DNA of 47,677 bases from an uncultured Oscillospiraceae bacterium. GTDB lineage: Bacteria > Bacillota > Clostridia > Oscillospirales > Oscillospiraceae. The notes beneath the pieces are model-generated. The model was not told the DNA's origin. It saw only the letters and a list, made by a program, of their open reading frames with translations, and searched no databases. Both the position numbers and the translations under genes were made by a program. Where the stretch lies: NCBI GenBank assembly GCA_947631865.1, contig CANRNF010000015.1, positions 1 through 47,677 of the forward strand, read 5' to 3'. This document shows positions 36,152-47,000 of this stretch, piece by piece; positions within the stretch are counted from its first letter, which is position 1, and every line of letters begins with the position of its first letter.

Positions 36152-36550
36152 GCCCCATAAAAAGTAGACAGTAGACAAAAGCCCCCCTGTTGTAGGAGAA
36201 TAACTACGACAGGGGGTATTGTTATGGGAAAACGGAAGTATACACATAGGTAAGCCAGAGGCAGACGCAGACCTTGCAAAAGCCATCCAAAGATGTCAAG
36301 ATAGCTGCGATAAGACATATGGTTACCGCCGTGTATGGCGCTGGCTGGAATCACAAGGTTTCCACAGGAACAAGAAAACTGTTCTCAGGGTCATGAAGAA
36401 GTATGGGTTGCTGTCTGAGATCCGCCGCCGCAGGAAGTGGGTACAGATGGGCCAGCAGGTACACAAGTATGAAAACCTTCTGAACCGGCAGTTCCATGCG
36501 GACAGGCCCAACAGCAAGTGGGTGACAGACATTTCATATATCCATACCGG
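36152..36550 (+). mobile_element. IS3-family element, 5' fragment with internal deletion
   Basis: The end GCCCCATAAAAAGTAGACAG at 36152 is followed by a 13-bp stem (about 36184-36214) and the start of orfA (ATG 36224, MGKRKYTHR then stop). The sequence then jumps into orfB. It breaks off at 36550 in the codons for YIHTG. It is in the opposite orientation to the fragment at 29909 and holds the part that one lacks. Confidence 0.86.
36249..36550 (+). pseudogene. IS3-family transposase OrfB, N-terminal part
   Basis: Encodes the HTH-21 region of the transposase (CDKTYGYRRVWRWLESQGFH, KKTVLRVMKKYGLLSEIRRRRK), then the start of the integrase core up to KWVTDISYIHTG. It stops there and reads into unrelated DNA. 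Residues from SEIRRRRK onward are the same as in the minus-strand fragment. It cannot make an active transposase. Confidence 0.82.
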
Positions 36551-36568
36551 TTTCCCTGGGGCAGTTCA

Positions 36569-36639
36569 AATAACGGGGATGTCTTTCATTTGCTCGCACG
36601 GCATCATGTTCTCCAGCGCTGACGTGCAGAGGTGGCGAC
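36569..36639. repeat. Left copy of a 71-bp direct repeat (att-like)
   Basis: Matches 47412-47482 at 67 of 71 positions, in the same orientation. The right copy includes the 3' end of tRNA-Lys and its trailer. With the recombinase gene 107 bp further on, this may be the left junction of an integrated island. The following 60 bp (36640-36700) include a short frame reading GKVKVTIGSATGGLLADRR, possibly a gene remnant. Confidence 0.65.
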
Positions 36640-36706
36640 TGGCAAGGTAAAGGTGACGATCGGCAGCGCGACCGGCGGCTTACTGGCGGACCGACGATAA
36701 AATAGC

Positions 36707-36737
36707 CCTCCTTCGGGGTAAAATGGAATGAAGGAGG
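36707..36737 (+). promoter_or_regulatory. Hairpin hiding the recombinase ribosome binding site
   Basis: CCTCCTTC (36707-36714) is the exact complement of GAAGGAGG (36730-36737), the Shine-Dalgarno sequence 8 bases before the ATG. The 8-bp stem with a 15-base loop would block translation unless opened. Confidence 0.55.
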
Positions 36738-36745
36738 ATGATTAT

Positions 36746-37585
36746 ATGATACCAGTTGATACAGCAGCAATGAGGGCGTTTCGCGACCATCTTATGGAAC
36801 AGGAGTGCAGCGGCGCGACGGTGAGCAAGTACCTTCATGACGTGGGACAGCTGGCACTGTTTTGCGGCGGACAGGCGAGTGATAAAGCCGCGCTCATCGC
36901 CTTCAAGGAGCATCTGCAGGAGCGGGGCTATGCGCCGGCCAGCGTCAATTCCATGCTGACGGCAGTGAACCGGTTTTTGGACTTTGCCGGCCGCCCGGAG
37001 TGGAAGCTGAGGCTGCTCAAGCTCCAGCGGACCAACTTTACCGATGGCGACCGGGAGCTCACCCAACGAGACTATGAAAGACTGCTCATGGCAGCGAAAC
37101 GCATGGGTAACGAGCGGCTGGAGATGCTGGTGCAGACCATTGGCGCCACTGGCATCCGGGTGAGCGAGGTGCGGGCCATCACGGTGGAGAGCGCCCGAAG
37201 AAAGCAGGCGGAGATCCGCTGTAAAGGGAAGATACGGTTGATCCTCATGCCGAAGAAGCTGTGCGCGGCACTTCTGGCCTACTGCAAGCGGCACGGTATC
37301 CGCTCCGGGCAGATATTCGTGACCCGGGCCGGGAACCCATTGGACAGAAGCAACATCTGGAAGAGCATGAAGCGTCTGGCGGAGAAGGCGGGGGTGGCGC
37401 TGAAAAAGGTGTTCCCCCATAATCTGCGGCATCTGTTTGCCCGCACATATTACAAGGCATACAAGGACATCGTCCGCCTGGCGGATATCCTGGGCCATGC
37501 CAGCATCGACACCACCCGTATCTATACGGTCCGAAGCAGCGCGGAGCAGCAGCGGCAGATCGAGCGGCTGCCCTTGCTCATATAA
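36746..37585 (+). CDS. Tyrosine-type site-specific recombinase
   Basis: The 279-residue product is XerC/D-like in size. The N-terminal SAM-like DNA-binding domain occupies about residues 1-95. The catalytic domain has the first Arg in TGIRVSEVRA, a Lys in RCKGKIR, the HxxR box in PHNLRHLFA, the second His in LGHASID and the nucleophile Tyr in TRIYTVR. ATG 36746 is preferred over 36728 because AAGGAGG lies between them. Nine bases after its stop begins the first of two inverted recombination sites, so it is the obvious invertase of that switch. It could also have integrated the island. The enclosing hairpin may limit its expression. Confidence 0.93.
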   Translation: MIPVDTAAMRAFRDHLMEQECSGATVSKYLHDVGQLALFCGGQASDKAALIAFKEHLQERGYAPASVNSMLTAVNRFLDFAGRPEWKLRLLKLQRTNFTDGDRELTQRDYERLLMAAKRMGNERLEMLVQTIGATGIRVSEVRAITVESARRKQAEIRCKGKIRLILMPKKLCAALLAYCKRHGIRSGQIFVTRAGNPLDRSNIWKSMKRLAEKAGVALKKVFPHNLRHLFARTYYKAYKDIVRLADILGHASIDTTRIYTVRSSAEQQRQIERLPLLI

Positions 37586-37593
37586 ACAAAAAC

Positions 37594-37617
37594 ACCACAT
37601 AACTCGTATTATGTGGT
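37594..37617. repeat. Inverted recombination site, left
   Basis: Two 9-bp arms, ACCACATAA and TTATGTGGT, flank the asymmetric 6-bp centre CTCGTA: the layout of a tyrosine recombinase core site. It is the exact reverse complement of 37891-37914. Confidence 0.93.
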
Positions 37618-37655
37618 GTAAGGCATAAAGAATTCAAATTATCTTTAGTGAAGTG

Positions 37656-37684
37656 ATTTTATCAAATATATAAACTATTGTCAA
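37656..37684 (-). promoter_or_regulatory. Sigma-A promoter within the invertible segment
   Basis: On the minus strand TTGACA (37684-37679), 17-bp spacer, TAAAAT (37661-37656): near-consensus. After inversion it would lie at about 37824-37852 on the plus strand, reading across the right-hand site into the micropeptide and giant gene. Confidence 0.82.
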
Positions 37685-37890
37685 TAATACATAGCCATTA
37701 TAACAGCGAATTGAAAACCTTTTGATTAATCAAATGATGATTTCCAAATAATGGGCACACCAAAATGGAGATGCCTCTCTTTTGGTGTGCGCTGAACGCA
37801 TGATCTTGCACAAACACCTGATCGAGCGGCCGCGCGTCCATCTTTTCGGTGGATGCGCGGTCTCTTCGCATCTCCTGTGATTTCTGAATT

Positions 37891-37914
37891 ACCACATAAT
37901 ACGAGTTATGTGGT
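37891..37914. repeat. Inverted recombination site, right
   Basis: The same 9-bp arms as the left site, but with centre TACGAG, the reverse complement of CTCGTA. The opposed centres dictate inversion rather than deletion. Confidence 0.93.
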
Positions 37915-37948
37915 GAAAATCATGAGAAAGGCTCTTGGAGATGGAGAG

Positions 37949-38047
37949 ATGAAGAAAGCGGACGAAGTAATGCTGCTCGCTGCGATTTTCCTGGTGTCGC
38001 TTCTGTTAGCGGTCGGCATCATCGTATTCAACGGCGAAGTGTTGTAA
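37949..38047 (+). CDS. Single-helix membrane micropeptide
   Basis: A 32-residue peptide: MKKADEV followed by one hydrophobic helix (MLLAAIFLVSLLLAVGIIVF) and a short tail. GGAGATGGAGAG lies immediately upstream. An in-frame ATG at 37922 would give 41 residues. It is placed between the switch and the giant gene (17 bp before it), so it would be the first gene read after inversion. The function is unknown; a role in export or anchoring, or simply a translated leader, is possible. Confidence 0.6.
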   Translation: MKKADEVMLLAAIFLVSLLLAVGIIVFNGEVL

Positions 38048-38064
38048 GGAAAGGAAGCAAGAGG

Positions 38065-41000
38065 ATGAAACGAGGAAAGAGTACAATAGCACGGGTGATG
38101 GCGGCGATCCTTTGCCTTTGTATACTGCTCCCCCTGTTCGGCGCGGCGGCTGACGTGCCGGAGGGGACCGTCGCGCCGGAGGAGGCCACCGCGCCGGAGG
38201 AGGCCACCGCGCCGGAGGAGGCCACCGCGCCGGAGGAGACCACCGCACCGGAGGAGACCACCGCGCCGGAGGAGACCGCCGCGCCGGAGGAGACCGCCGC
38301 GCCTGACGGCTCCGAAGGGAACGTCCCGTCTGACGACCCCGGCGTGGACGCCACGCCCGCCCCGTCCGACGGCCCCGAGGGGGATCCCGGCCTTGAAGGG
38401 CCCGGCCTGGATGAAGAGGACACCGGGGATACTACGCCTGCCCCGTCCGACGACCCCGCCGAGCCTATAGAGCCGCCCGAGACCGTGGAGCAGACCGAGT
38501 TCACCGTCTACCACCACTATCCGGACGGTGAAGTAAAGACATACGCCGGTACGATCAGCCCGGCGGGCGTCCAAGTGCAAGGCGTGGAAGGGCTGTATGT
38601 GGTCCCCTACGTCGTCCTTCCGGAGCCCAAAATGAACGAAGACGGCAGCGTGCTGGCGCCGTTTTCCAGCTTCGACTTGGAAGAGGGCGGCGACGCGGTC
38701 ATCTTCGAAGGGGACACCCCCGAGACCGTCTGCGCGAAGATCATCTATGAGCCCGGCACGCCCCGGGTGGTCCTCCACGTCTATTACGGCGACGCCGGGA
38801 TAGCGACGATCAGCGGGATCGGACCCGATGTGACAGATGCGGAAGCGGTAAAGAAGTATTTTGTCAACACCAACTACATCGGCACTTACGTGACCGGAAG
38901 GCATGAAGAGGGCCAAAGCTATGATAAATGGAGCATCGTGATCGATGACACCGGCAATGTATTTCTTTATTATAATGGCGCGGACACCGGCGCCACGGTA
39001 AAGGCGTTCAACAGCGTCGCTTCCTCGGGAAAGCCCACAAGCATCGTGTTCAGCCTCGACGGCTGGTATACAGATGCAGCTAATAATACTCCACAGAACC
39101 TTACCGTTACACTTGATAACAACGGTTATTTCACTATATCCGGCACTATATATTGGGATAAGGATGGGACGAGAACGCCCTATACTTTCTCCAGCGATTG
39201 CCATTACTACAACGAGACCGTTCTGAAAACTTATTTCAAGGACTTTCAGGGCGACTACACCCTCCCCGACGGCTCGGGCTGGAAGCTGACCATAAACGAC
39301 GACGGCAGCATGTCCATGTCCGGCACGGGCGCCGAAAACGCATTTATAGATTACATGACCATAGATGCGTCCGACCACAAGACGGTCAAGACGGTCAGAT
39401 ATATAAGTCCCGATTGGTACAAAAATGATCAAAAAACAAATTATCAGCCGCTGACGCTCACCTGGACAACGGCAGTAAACTCCCTTGCTCACAAGTCCTT
39501 CAAGTGCGGCAGCGCCACATTCTACAAGGCCGACAAGTCACCCTTGAAAGCCTTTACGGATAAGTGCTACTTTGCCGCCAGCGACGGCATATTCTCCTAT
39601 GAGTATTTCAGCGGGGAAGAAGGCAGAAAATACGCCGGCACCTATTCCCTTTCCCCGGAATACGGGAATACCTACGGCGAAGACATAGAGGACATCGGCG
39701 ACTGGTATATCGAGGTCACTGAGGCCGGCCATGTCTATCTCCATATGGGTGAAGACCAGGTGTACGAGGCCGTCATGACAGCCGGCGCCACCACAAGCGG
39801 CAAGCAAAGAGTCACCACGATGGCCGTAGCTCTGCCGGGGTGGTACACAACTACCAGCTACACCACGCCCGCCTACCTCACATTGACGTGGGGCTTTGAC
39901 AACGTCAGCAAGTCAGCCGGCTATGGCAAAGGCGCGCTGTACTTTACGACGACGGAGATCGATAAGGCATACAAGCCGGATGCCGCCAAACAGAACCATA
40001 TAATACCCGCTTTGCGTTTTGAGCGCAGTGATATCACCGAATTTGCGAAGAGAAAGCTTGCCCCCTATAAAGGCGATTATCTTGTAAGCGACGGAACGGA
40101 TGAAAAGATCGTGATCGGTGAGGACGGGGCCGTTACGCTCCACACATATGACGGCGCGAAATTGACCCCTCTTTACTACACTTTCGATGATACAGACTGG
40201 CTGGAGGGCGACGATGACGGGTCGGCTGTGACCTCTGTCGTGTTTTCCAAGAAGGAATGGTTCAGCGCCGCAAAGCAGAAGGCCCCGAACGCAAAACGGG
40301 CAACGATCACCATGACGTGGGACCCGGCAAGCCTACAGTTTGCCGTCAGCGCTGACACTAACATCTACGCGCCGGAGAGCGACACAATTTCCCACGTTTA
40401 CAACACATCGATCAGGTACAGCAAGCAGGAAGGCATCGCCGAGGGCGCGGCATACTTTGAACAGTTTGTCAAGGGCACGTACACCCTCAACGACGGCTCC
40501 GGCTGGAAGATCGAGGTCAAACAAGACGAAACAGATAACAAATGGAAGATTTACACCGATTTCGGCGCTGGGGATTATGTGGAGGTAAAAAATCCCGCTC
40601 CCCAGTTCGCGGAAAGCACAGACAAAGAGATCGGAAACGACGGCAAATACCTCTCCAGCATCACGGTCCCCGTGCCGGGCTGGTTCGCCGACGAGGCCTG
40701 CACACAGTCGGCTGTCGTCACGCTTAACTGGAAAGGCAATGTCAAAAATCCCATGGACGACCACCAGTTCAACGTGGAGTCTAAGCCGATATACCGCAAG
40801 GTTGATGGTGAGGTCGAGTGCAAGTATCTGGCCGGCACGTTTTACTCCGACTGGAACAGGACGCTGGGCGGAGATTTCCTCAAGGCCTACGCCGGCACAT
40901 ATCAGCCCACCGCGGCGGAGGGCAAGTGGTGGATCGACATAGGCGGCGACGGCACGGTCACGGTCACCTCCACCGATTCCCAGAATGAAGAGCATACTAT

Positions 41001-44000
41001 CACAGACGTCGCCATGGATATTACCATCGACAAGAGCAAGAAGAACGATGCAAATCTCAATTACGGCGACGTCAAAGGCGTGACCGACATCAAGGTCGTC
41101 ATCCCCCAGTGGCGCACTGTGAAGACAAATGATACCCTTGCCAACATCGCGCAATGCGGCGAGGTAACATTTTCATTCGTAGCAGCCGAGAATGGCTCTT
41201 CCTATTTCACGCCGAGCAACACGTACATATATGCCGACACCAATGGCGGAAGCCCCTGGGAAGTGGCGGCAAAAAGCAGTGCGCCTGGCTACAACAAGAC
41301 CTTGCTCACCAAGCTCTATATAGAGGACCGGGCCTACACCGAGACGAACAGGGAAAGGGCAAGGGCATATTTCAAGGACTATGAGGGCACCTACTATATC
41401 GAAGACCCGACGTTGAATTACCAGCTCACCGTCACCGAGGACGGCGATATCTACTGGGGCGATCTCACTTCCGTCTCAAAACCCCTGGCCGCGGACGTGG
41501 CCTTCGACGGCATACGGGACGATAACGAAAACGGCAAGGTGGACAATGGCGAGAGTACGCCCATCCCCGGAACGATCAGCGTCTGGTTGAACGGATACAC
41601 CAACGCGAAAGTCAGCACAAGCAACACCAAGCCCTATTATACCGACGGCACCCAGAGAGCCGATCTCACATGGAGCGAGACGGCTGGAGAAACGGAAAAT
41701 CCGGATTCCGCGCACAAATTCAAGACCAGTGCGTCTGTAAAAGGGTTTAAAGTCGGCTCGACCAGCCAGACCACCTTTGCCGCGGACCAAGCCTATATCC
41801 GCAGCGACGGTGGAGCTGAAGACATTGCGGAGCCTGGCACCTACGAGACCACGGACGGAGAATTCAAGATCATTGTCGAAGAGGACGACGACGGCAAAAT
41901 CACCTATAACTTCTATCGCCCTGATGTTAAGACCCCATACCCCCTCAAGCTTTTCGGCTCGAAGGACGCGCCCTACCTGCGCGGCAAGATCGGCAAGATG
42001 AAGAAGAACGATGTCTACCTCGTGGTCACAAAGATCCAGTCTCCGGGCTATGAGAACTTCCTCTTTGCCGCCTACGAGGTGACATACAACGATCTCAATG
42101 ATCACCAGCAAACTTCGTCCAGCGCTCCCACCGTCACCCTCCCCGCGATGACCCGGTTTACAGATTATAGTGTGACGGGAGAAGACGAAGAAGGGCTTTT
42201 CATCGTCGCCGGACCCGGCGAGGATGCGACTAGCGGCACACCCTACAGCCGACTGTCCATGGCGCTCCACGACATACAAGACGGCGACACGATCTACCTG
42301 AAGGACGACGTCAAGATCGGCTTTGAGGCCAAGCTGCCGGATGGCGTCGGAAAGATAACCATCGACGGCCAGGGCCACACGATCAAGCGCGATACCCATG
42401 TCATCCCCTCCCTGGCGCGGGCCATGACCACCGATCCGGTCCTCCTGGACATCCTTCTGGACCCGGACGTCGCCCCGGAGATCAGCCTTTTGGCGCTGGG
42501 ATCCGAGGGCGTGATGACCGTCGCGCTCGATGAGGAAGGGTCGGGCGGTCCGACAGAGACCTACGCCGGCGCGATCCTCCAGGTCGGCGAGGGCGACACC
42601 GTCACGCTGAAAAACGTGACCGTCGACGGCGAGGGCAAGTGGGAGTGGGACGAGAAAAAGCTCGAATATGATAAACAGCTGAACCAGGATTACGATATAA
42701 ATGTCCTGGACGACCCGCAGGGCGGCCACCCCATAACCGTGGACCCAACTGGTGTCACCTCCACCGAGAGCCTTATCAAGGTCTACGCTGGCACCCTCAT
42801 ACTGGACGGCGTGACCCTGCAGAACTTCTTCGCGGGCGATGGATATAACGACGACCGGCATTTCATCGACTTCATGAGCAAAGAGGGCGGCAAGCTGGAA
42901 GTAAAATCGAAGACTGTTTTCCAGCATAACGCCTCCCGGTCCGGCGTCTGTATCGGCAACACGGACAAGGACGAGATTCTTCTGGGCGGCTGCACCACCA
43001 TGCGGGACAACTACTGCTATGGCGGCAACGGCGGTCTTATCGTAGCCATGGAGGGCACCCAGGTCTATATGAGCACCGGCACCGAGATCATCAACAACGT
43101 GACGGCCGACACCAACGGCGTTTTCATCCAGCTTCATAAAAAGACCGATGGGGTCAAAGACGGTGATAACAAAGGCGACACCTACTCCAAGCTCCACATG
43201 AAAGGCGGCGAGATCGCCTACAACGTCGGCCTCCGCGGCGGCTCCTACGGCTGGGGCAATACGATCTATCTCTACAACGGCGGCTCCTTCACCATGGACG
43301 GCGGCTCGATACACGACAATATCGGCGCCGGCATCAGCAGCATCTACCAGCAGCCCTCTGCCGACGCGCTGAAGCTCAACGCCGGAAGCATCTACAACAA
43401 CACCTGCAGTCTGACCGACGAGGGCACGGATTGGGCGCTGGATATCGCCTTGATGAACATCGGGGACGTGGGCAAGGACATGACCGTGACGCAAAACTTC
43501 GTCGTGGGCGCGGCGGCCATCCTGGGCGGCTACGCCAGCGGCGACGAATACCTGACCAACAACGGCGAGATCCATGGCAACATCTCTGTCTACTCCTATT
43601 TCAACAACGAGGGCAATGTCTCCACCGTCGTCAACAACAACCTCATCGACGGCAACATCCGCCTTGAGAACGGCTCGATGATCAAGAACGCCGAGACCGG
43701 CAAGATCACGGGCAACGTGACGGTGCGCGGCGCTCTGACCGAGAGCGCGGGCGAGAGCAGCTTCCACAACGAAGGGATCGTACGCGGAGCGGTAGAGCTG
43801 GCAGAAGGGGCGCACATGTACAACAGCGGCGAGGTGTACGGCGACGTGAAGGTCAAGTCCGGCGCCACCCTGGAGATGAACTGCAACGAAGAGGGCCATA
43901 CCCACGGCGGGACCATCCACGGCAACGTGACGGTCTACCCCGACGGCGTGATCTACGCGGACGTTAAGCCCACCGAGATCGACGGTATCATCACCTTTGA

Positions 44001-47000
44001 GTATGAAAACGAGGAAGACAAGCAGCGTATGAAGGATGTTCTCGATACCTGCGGGGTGAGCTACACAGGTCTGATCTTCAAACAGCACAAGCATACCGTG
44101 TCTGAAAAGGACGGGAAGATACAGGGCGAGTGGGATGAAACCGTGGACGAACCGGACGACGATTACAAATGCACCGACCCGACGACCAAACAATATGCCT
44201 GCAAGACCTGCGGCAAGGTGGTGATAACGAAAGAGACGAAGCCTGCGGAACACGAATACTATTTGTACCGCATAGACGAGGCGACCTGCACCAAAGGGGA
44301 AATACATATTTATCGCTGCGAAAACTGCACCGCGTTCAACTCCGCCACCAAGGAACTGAAATTCCAGGTGGGCGACCCTCTCGGGCATGACTATGTGAAG
44401 AACACGGCCATCAGCTATCCCGCCACGGAATATGGCTCGGGACACGAATACTTTGTCTGCAGCAGGTGCGGCAAGGTGTTGGATATCGAGATCCCGCCCT
44501 TCGCCGCGGGGGCGCACACGCACACATTCCTGAATCCGGACGGCACGATCAATATGTCGGAAGGAGTTGAAACCCCCGCCACCTGTACAAAAGACGGCGA
44601 AATGACCTTCACCTGTGAAAACTGCAAAGCAACGATAACGATCGATATCCCCGCCAAGGGGCACCGATACCCCGATCCCACGAAGGCAGACCCCACAAGA
44701 GATTACGAACATTTTGAACACAAAGATTCGACCTGTTCGACCGCCGGATATGATAAGTATGCGCCCAAATGCACGGTTTGCGATACGGTTGACACAACGT
44801 ACACGTACCAGGTCTATCTGCCCAAGCTCGAGCACGTCTGGACCGAGTGGGCAGACGTGGACGCCGGCCCGTATATCTGCACCGCGGAGCGCAAGCAGGA
44901 ACGGCACTGCGAACTTTGCGGTACCACCGAGGAGCGCCTTGGCGGCGAGAAGAACCACATCTGGGACAGCACCGAAACCACCTGTACCGTCTGCGGATAC
45001 ATTACAAACGGGCACCACATAGTCTATATTACAAACGGCGGTGCCGCGCCCGATAGCCTGACCGATGCTGCGGAAAAGGCCCATACGCCCAAAGATGTGG
45101 TGAGCCTTTGGCAGCCCGCTGGCCAGAAAGACGAAGATGGCAAGGGCCTGAAGGACGGCAAATGGACCAAGCAGGACCCCGCTACCGGGCAGCAGGCCGT
45201 CTTCGCGGGCTGGAGCGGGAAAGACCTGGGCTCCGCGCCCCTGGAGACGAAGCCCGAAGAAGAGTTTATCTCCAGCGTGACGATCCCCGAAGATGAGAAC
45301 GTCACCGTCTTTGCGGTGTGGGCCGCGGACAGGAACAAAAACGGCAGACCCGACTACAATGAGGGCACCGTTTCTATCAAATACGATATAAACGGCGGCG
45401 ACGGGACCACGCCCGAACCCCTGACGAACGTCCTCCCCGGCGGGTCGTATCCCCTGGAAACCGCGCCGGGCCTTACGAAGGCGGGCAACTTGTTCGCGGG
45501 CTGGACTGCTGAGGTTACTCGTAAGGACACAGTGATCGAAAAAGGCACCAACCCGAAGGAAATAGAAGAGACTCTTGTGGCAAGTCCTTACACCGTCCCC
45601 GCGGATACAACGAACGACATCACACTTTACGCCGTGTACGCCAAGGATAGTGATAACAACGGCAAGCTCGACTACTGCGAAGACGCCCTGCACGTGGAAT
45701 ACTACATCAACGGCGGTCAAGTCCATGACGGATATACCGTGGTCACTGAGGGCAAGCAAGAGGGTATGTTCTACGTGTGCAACGACTATCACAAGCCCGG
45801 TGATGATGCCGCCCTTCTGTCGGTGGAAGCCGGCAGAACGATGATCTACCGTGACAAGGCCGTGCTGATCGGCTGGAGCGCAGGACCGCATGAAGCGCTG
45901 GTGACCAGCGAGGAAGAAATAAAGGGTGTGTTGATCACCAGGGTCAGCCTCACCGGCGCGGACGCAAACGCCAAGGTGTACGCCGTTTGGGCGACCGACG
46001 AAAACGAAAACCATGTTGCGGACTACAAGGAAGACACGCTCACGCACACCTACCACCGAAACGAGTACCTTTCCGATTACAGCGGGACGACGCTGGACGT
46101 GGAACAGGGACAACACTTGACCATAGAGATAGATGAGGACACAGGGAAACCCAAACAAGAGCCGGACCGGCAGATAGGTATCCTTCCCGGCATGGCCGTT
46201 GAGCTGTATGATGACCACTACTTTGGCTCCGCCGACCTTGTGGACGGCGATGGCAACATATTGGAAGATCATTATGTGCAGGTGGGCTGGAGCCAATACT
46301 CCCATGGTGCTTGCAGGTCGAAGACAGACTATGACAACTGGGTGATCGCGGGCGACGATGAGGGGTATACAGACTCGGTCGACGGCAAGTATTACCGCTA
46401 TATTTACGATAGCCGCTACGAGAACGCTTACGCCCTCTGGGCCATTGACAACGACAAAAACGGCATAGCGGATTTCCGGGAAACGAGCTATACGATCACC
46501 CTTGACCTGAACGGAGGAACGGGCGGAGAAGATTTTCCGCACACGACCGTGCTTAACGATGGCGATACGTTCACCTTCCCCCCTGACCCCACAAGGGAAG
46601 GCTATACATTCAAGGGCTGGTCCACCGAGGGCGACGAAACGCTCTACAAGGCAAAAGACACAGTTACCGTTACCGATGACGTGACCTACACCGCGCAGTG
46701 GGATCCCACGGGCGGCAGCGGCGGCAGCGGCGGCGGCCCCGGCGGTGGCGGCATCGATCCCGACCCGTGGTACCCGCCCTATACCGAGGCTACCGCATCC
46801 CCCGCCCCCAGCAAGGACCCCAACGCGACGCCTGACCCGAACGCCACACCTGACCCCAACGCCACGCCTGACCCCAACGCGACGGCCAGCCCGGCGCCCA
46901 CCCTTGGACCCGGCGTCACATCCGAGCCCTTCGGGACCCCTGACCCCAACGCCACGCCCGCGCCAGGGACCACCCCCGGTCCCCATGCCACGCCCGGCCC

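Larger units (their letters stand above)
37594..37914. other. Invertible DNA segment (phase-variable promoter switch)
   Basis: A 273-bp segment between two perfect 24-bp inverted sites. It is AT-rich on the left and holds a strong outward promoter on the minus strand. It also has a second TATAAT with a 14-bp palindrome TTTGATTAATCAAA (37721-37734) at its -35 position, an 11-bp perfect stem (37755-37765 with 37780-37790) and a second GC-rich stem near 37831-37860. No gene is present. A recombinase gene lies on one side and a giant surface-protein gene on the other. As sequenced, the good promoter points toward the recombinase, so the surface gene should be OFF. Confidence 0.85.

Noticed and set aside
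29909..36550. Composite transposon carrying the peptide module
   Set aside because: Each IS fragment keeps only one end, and the right one's end faces inward, so the pair cannot mobilise the module as a unit.
36746..37585. Housekeeping XerC or XerD
   Set aside because: Size fits, but position beside inverted sites and a surface gene, and the accessory surroundings, favour a dedicated invertase or island integrase.
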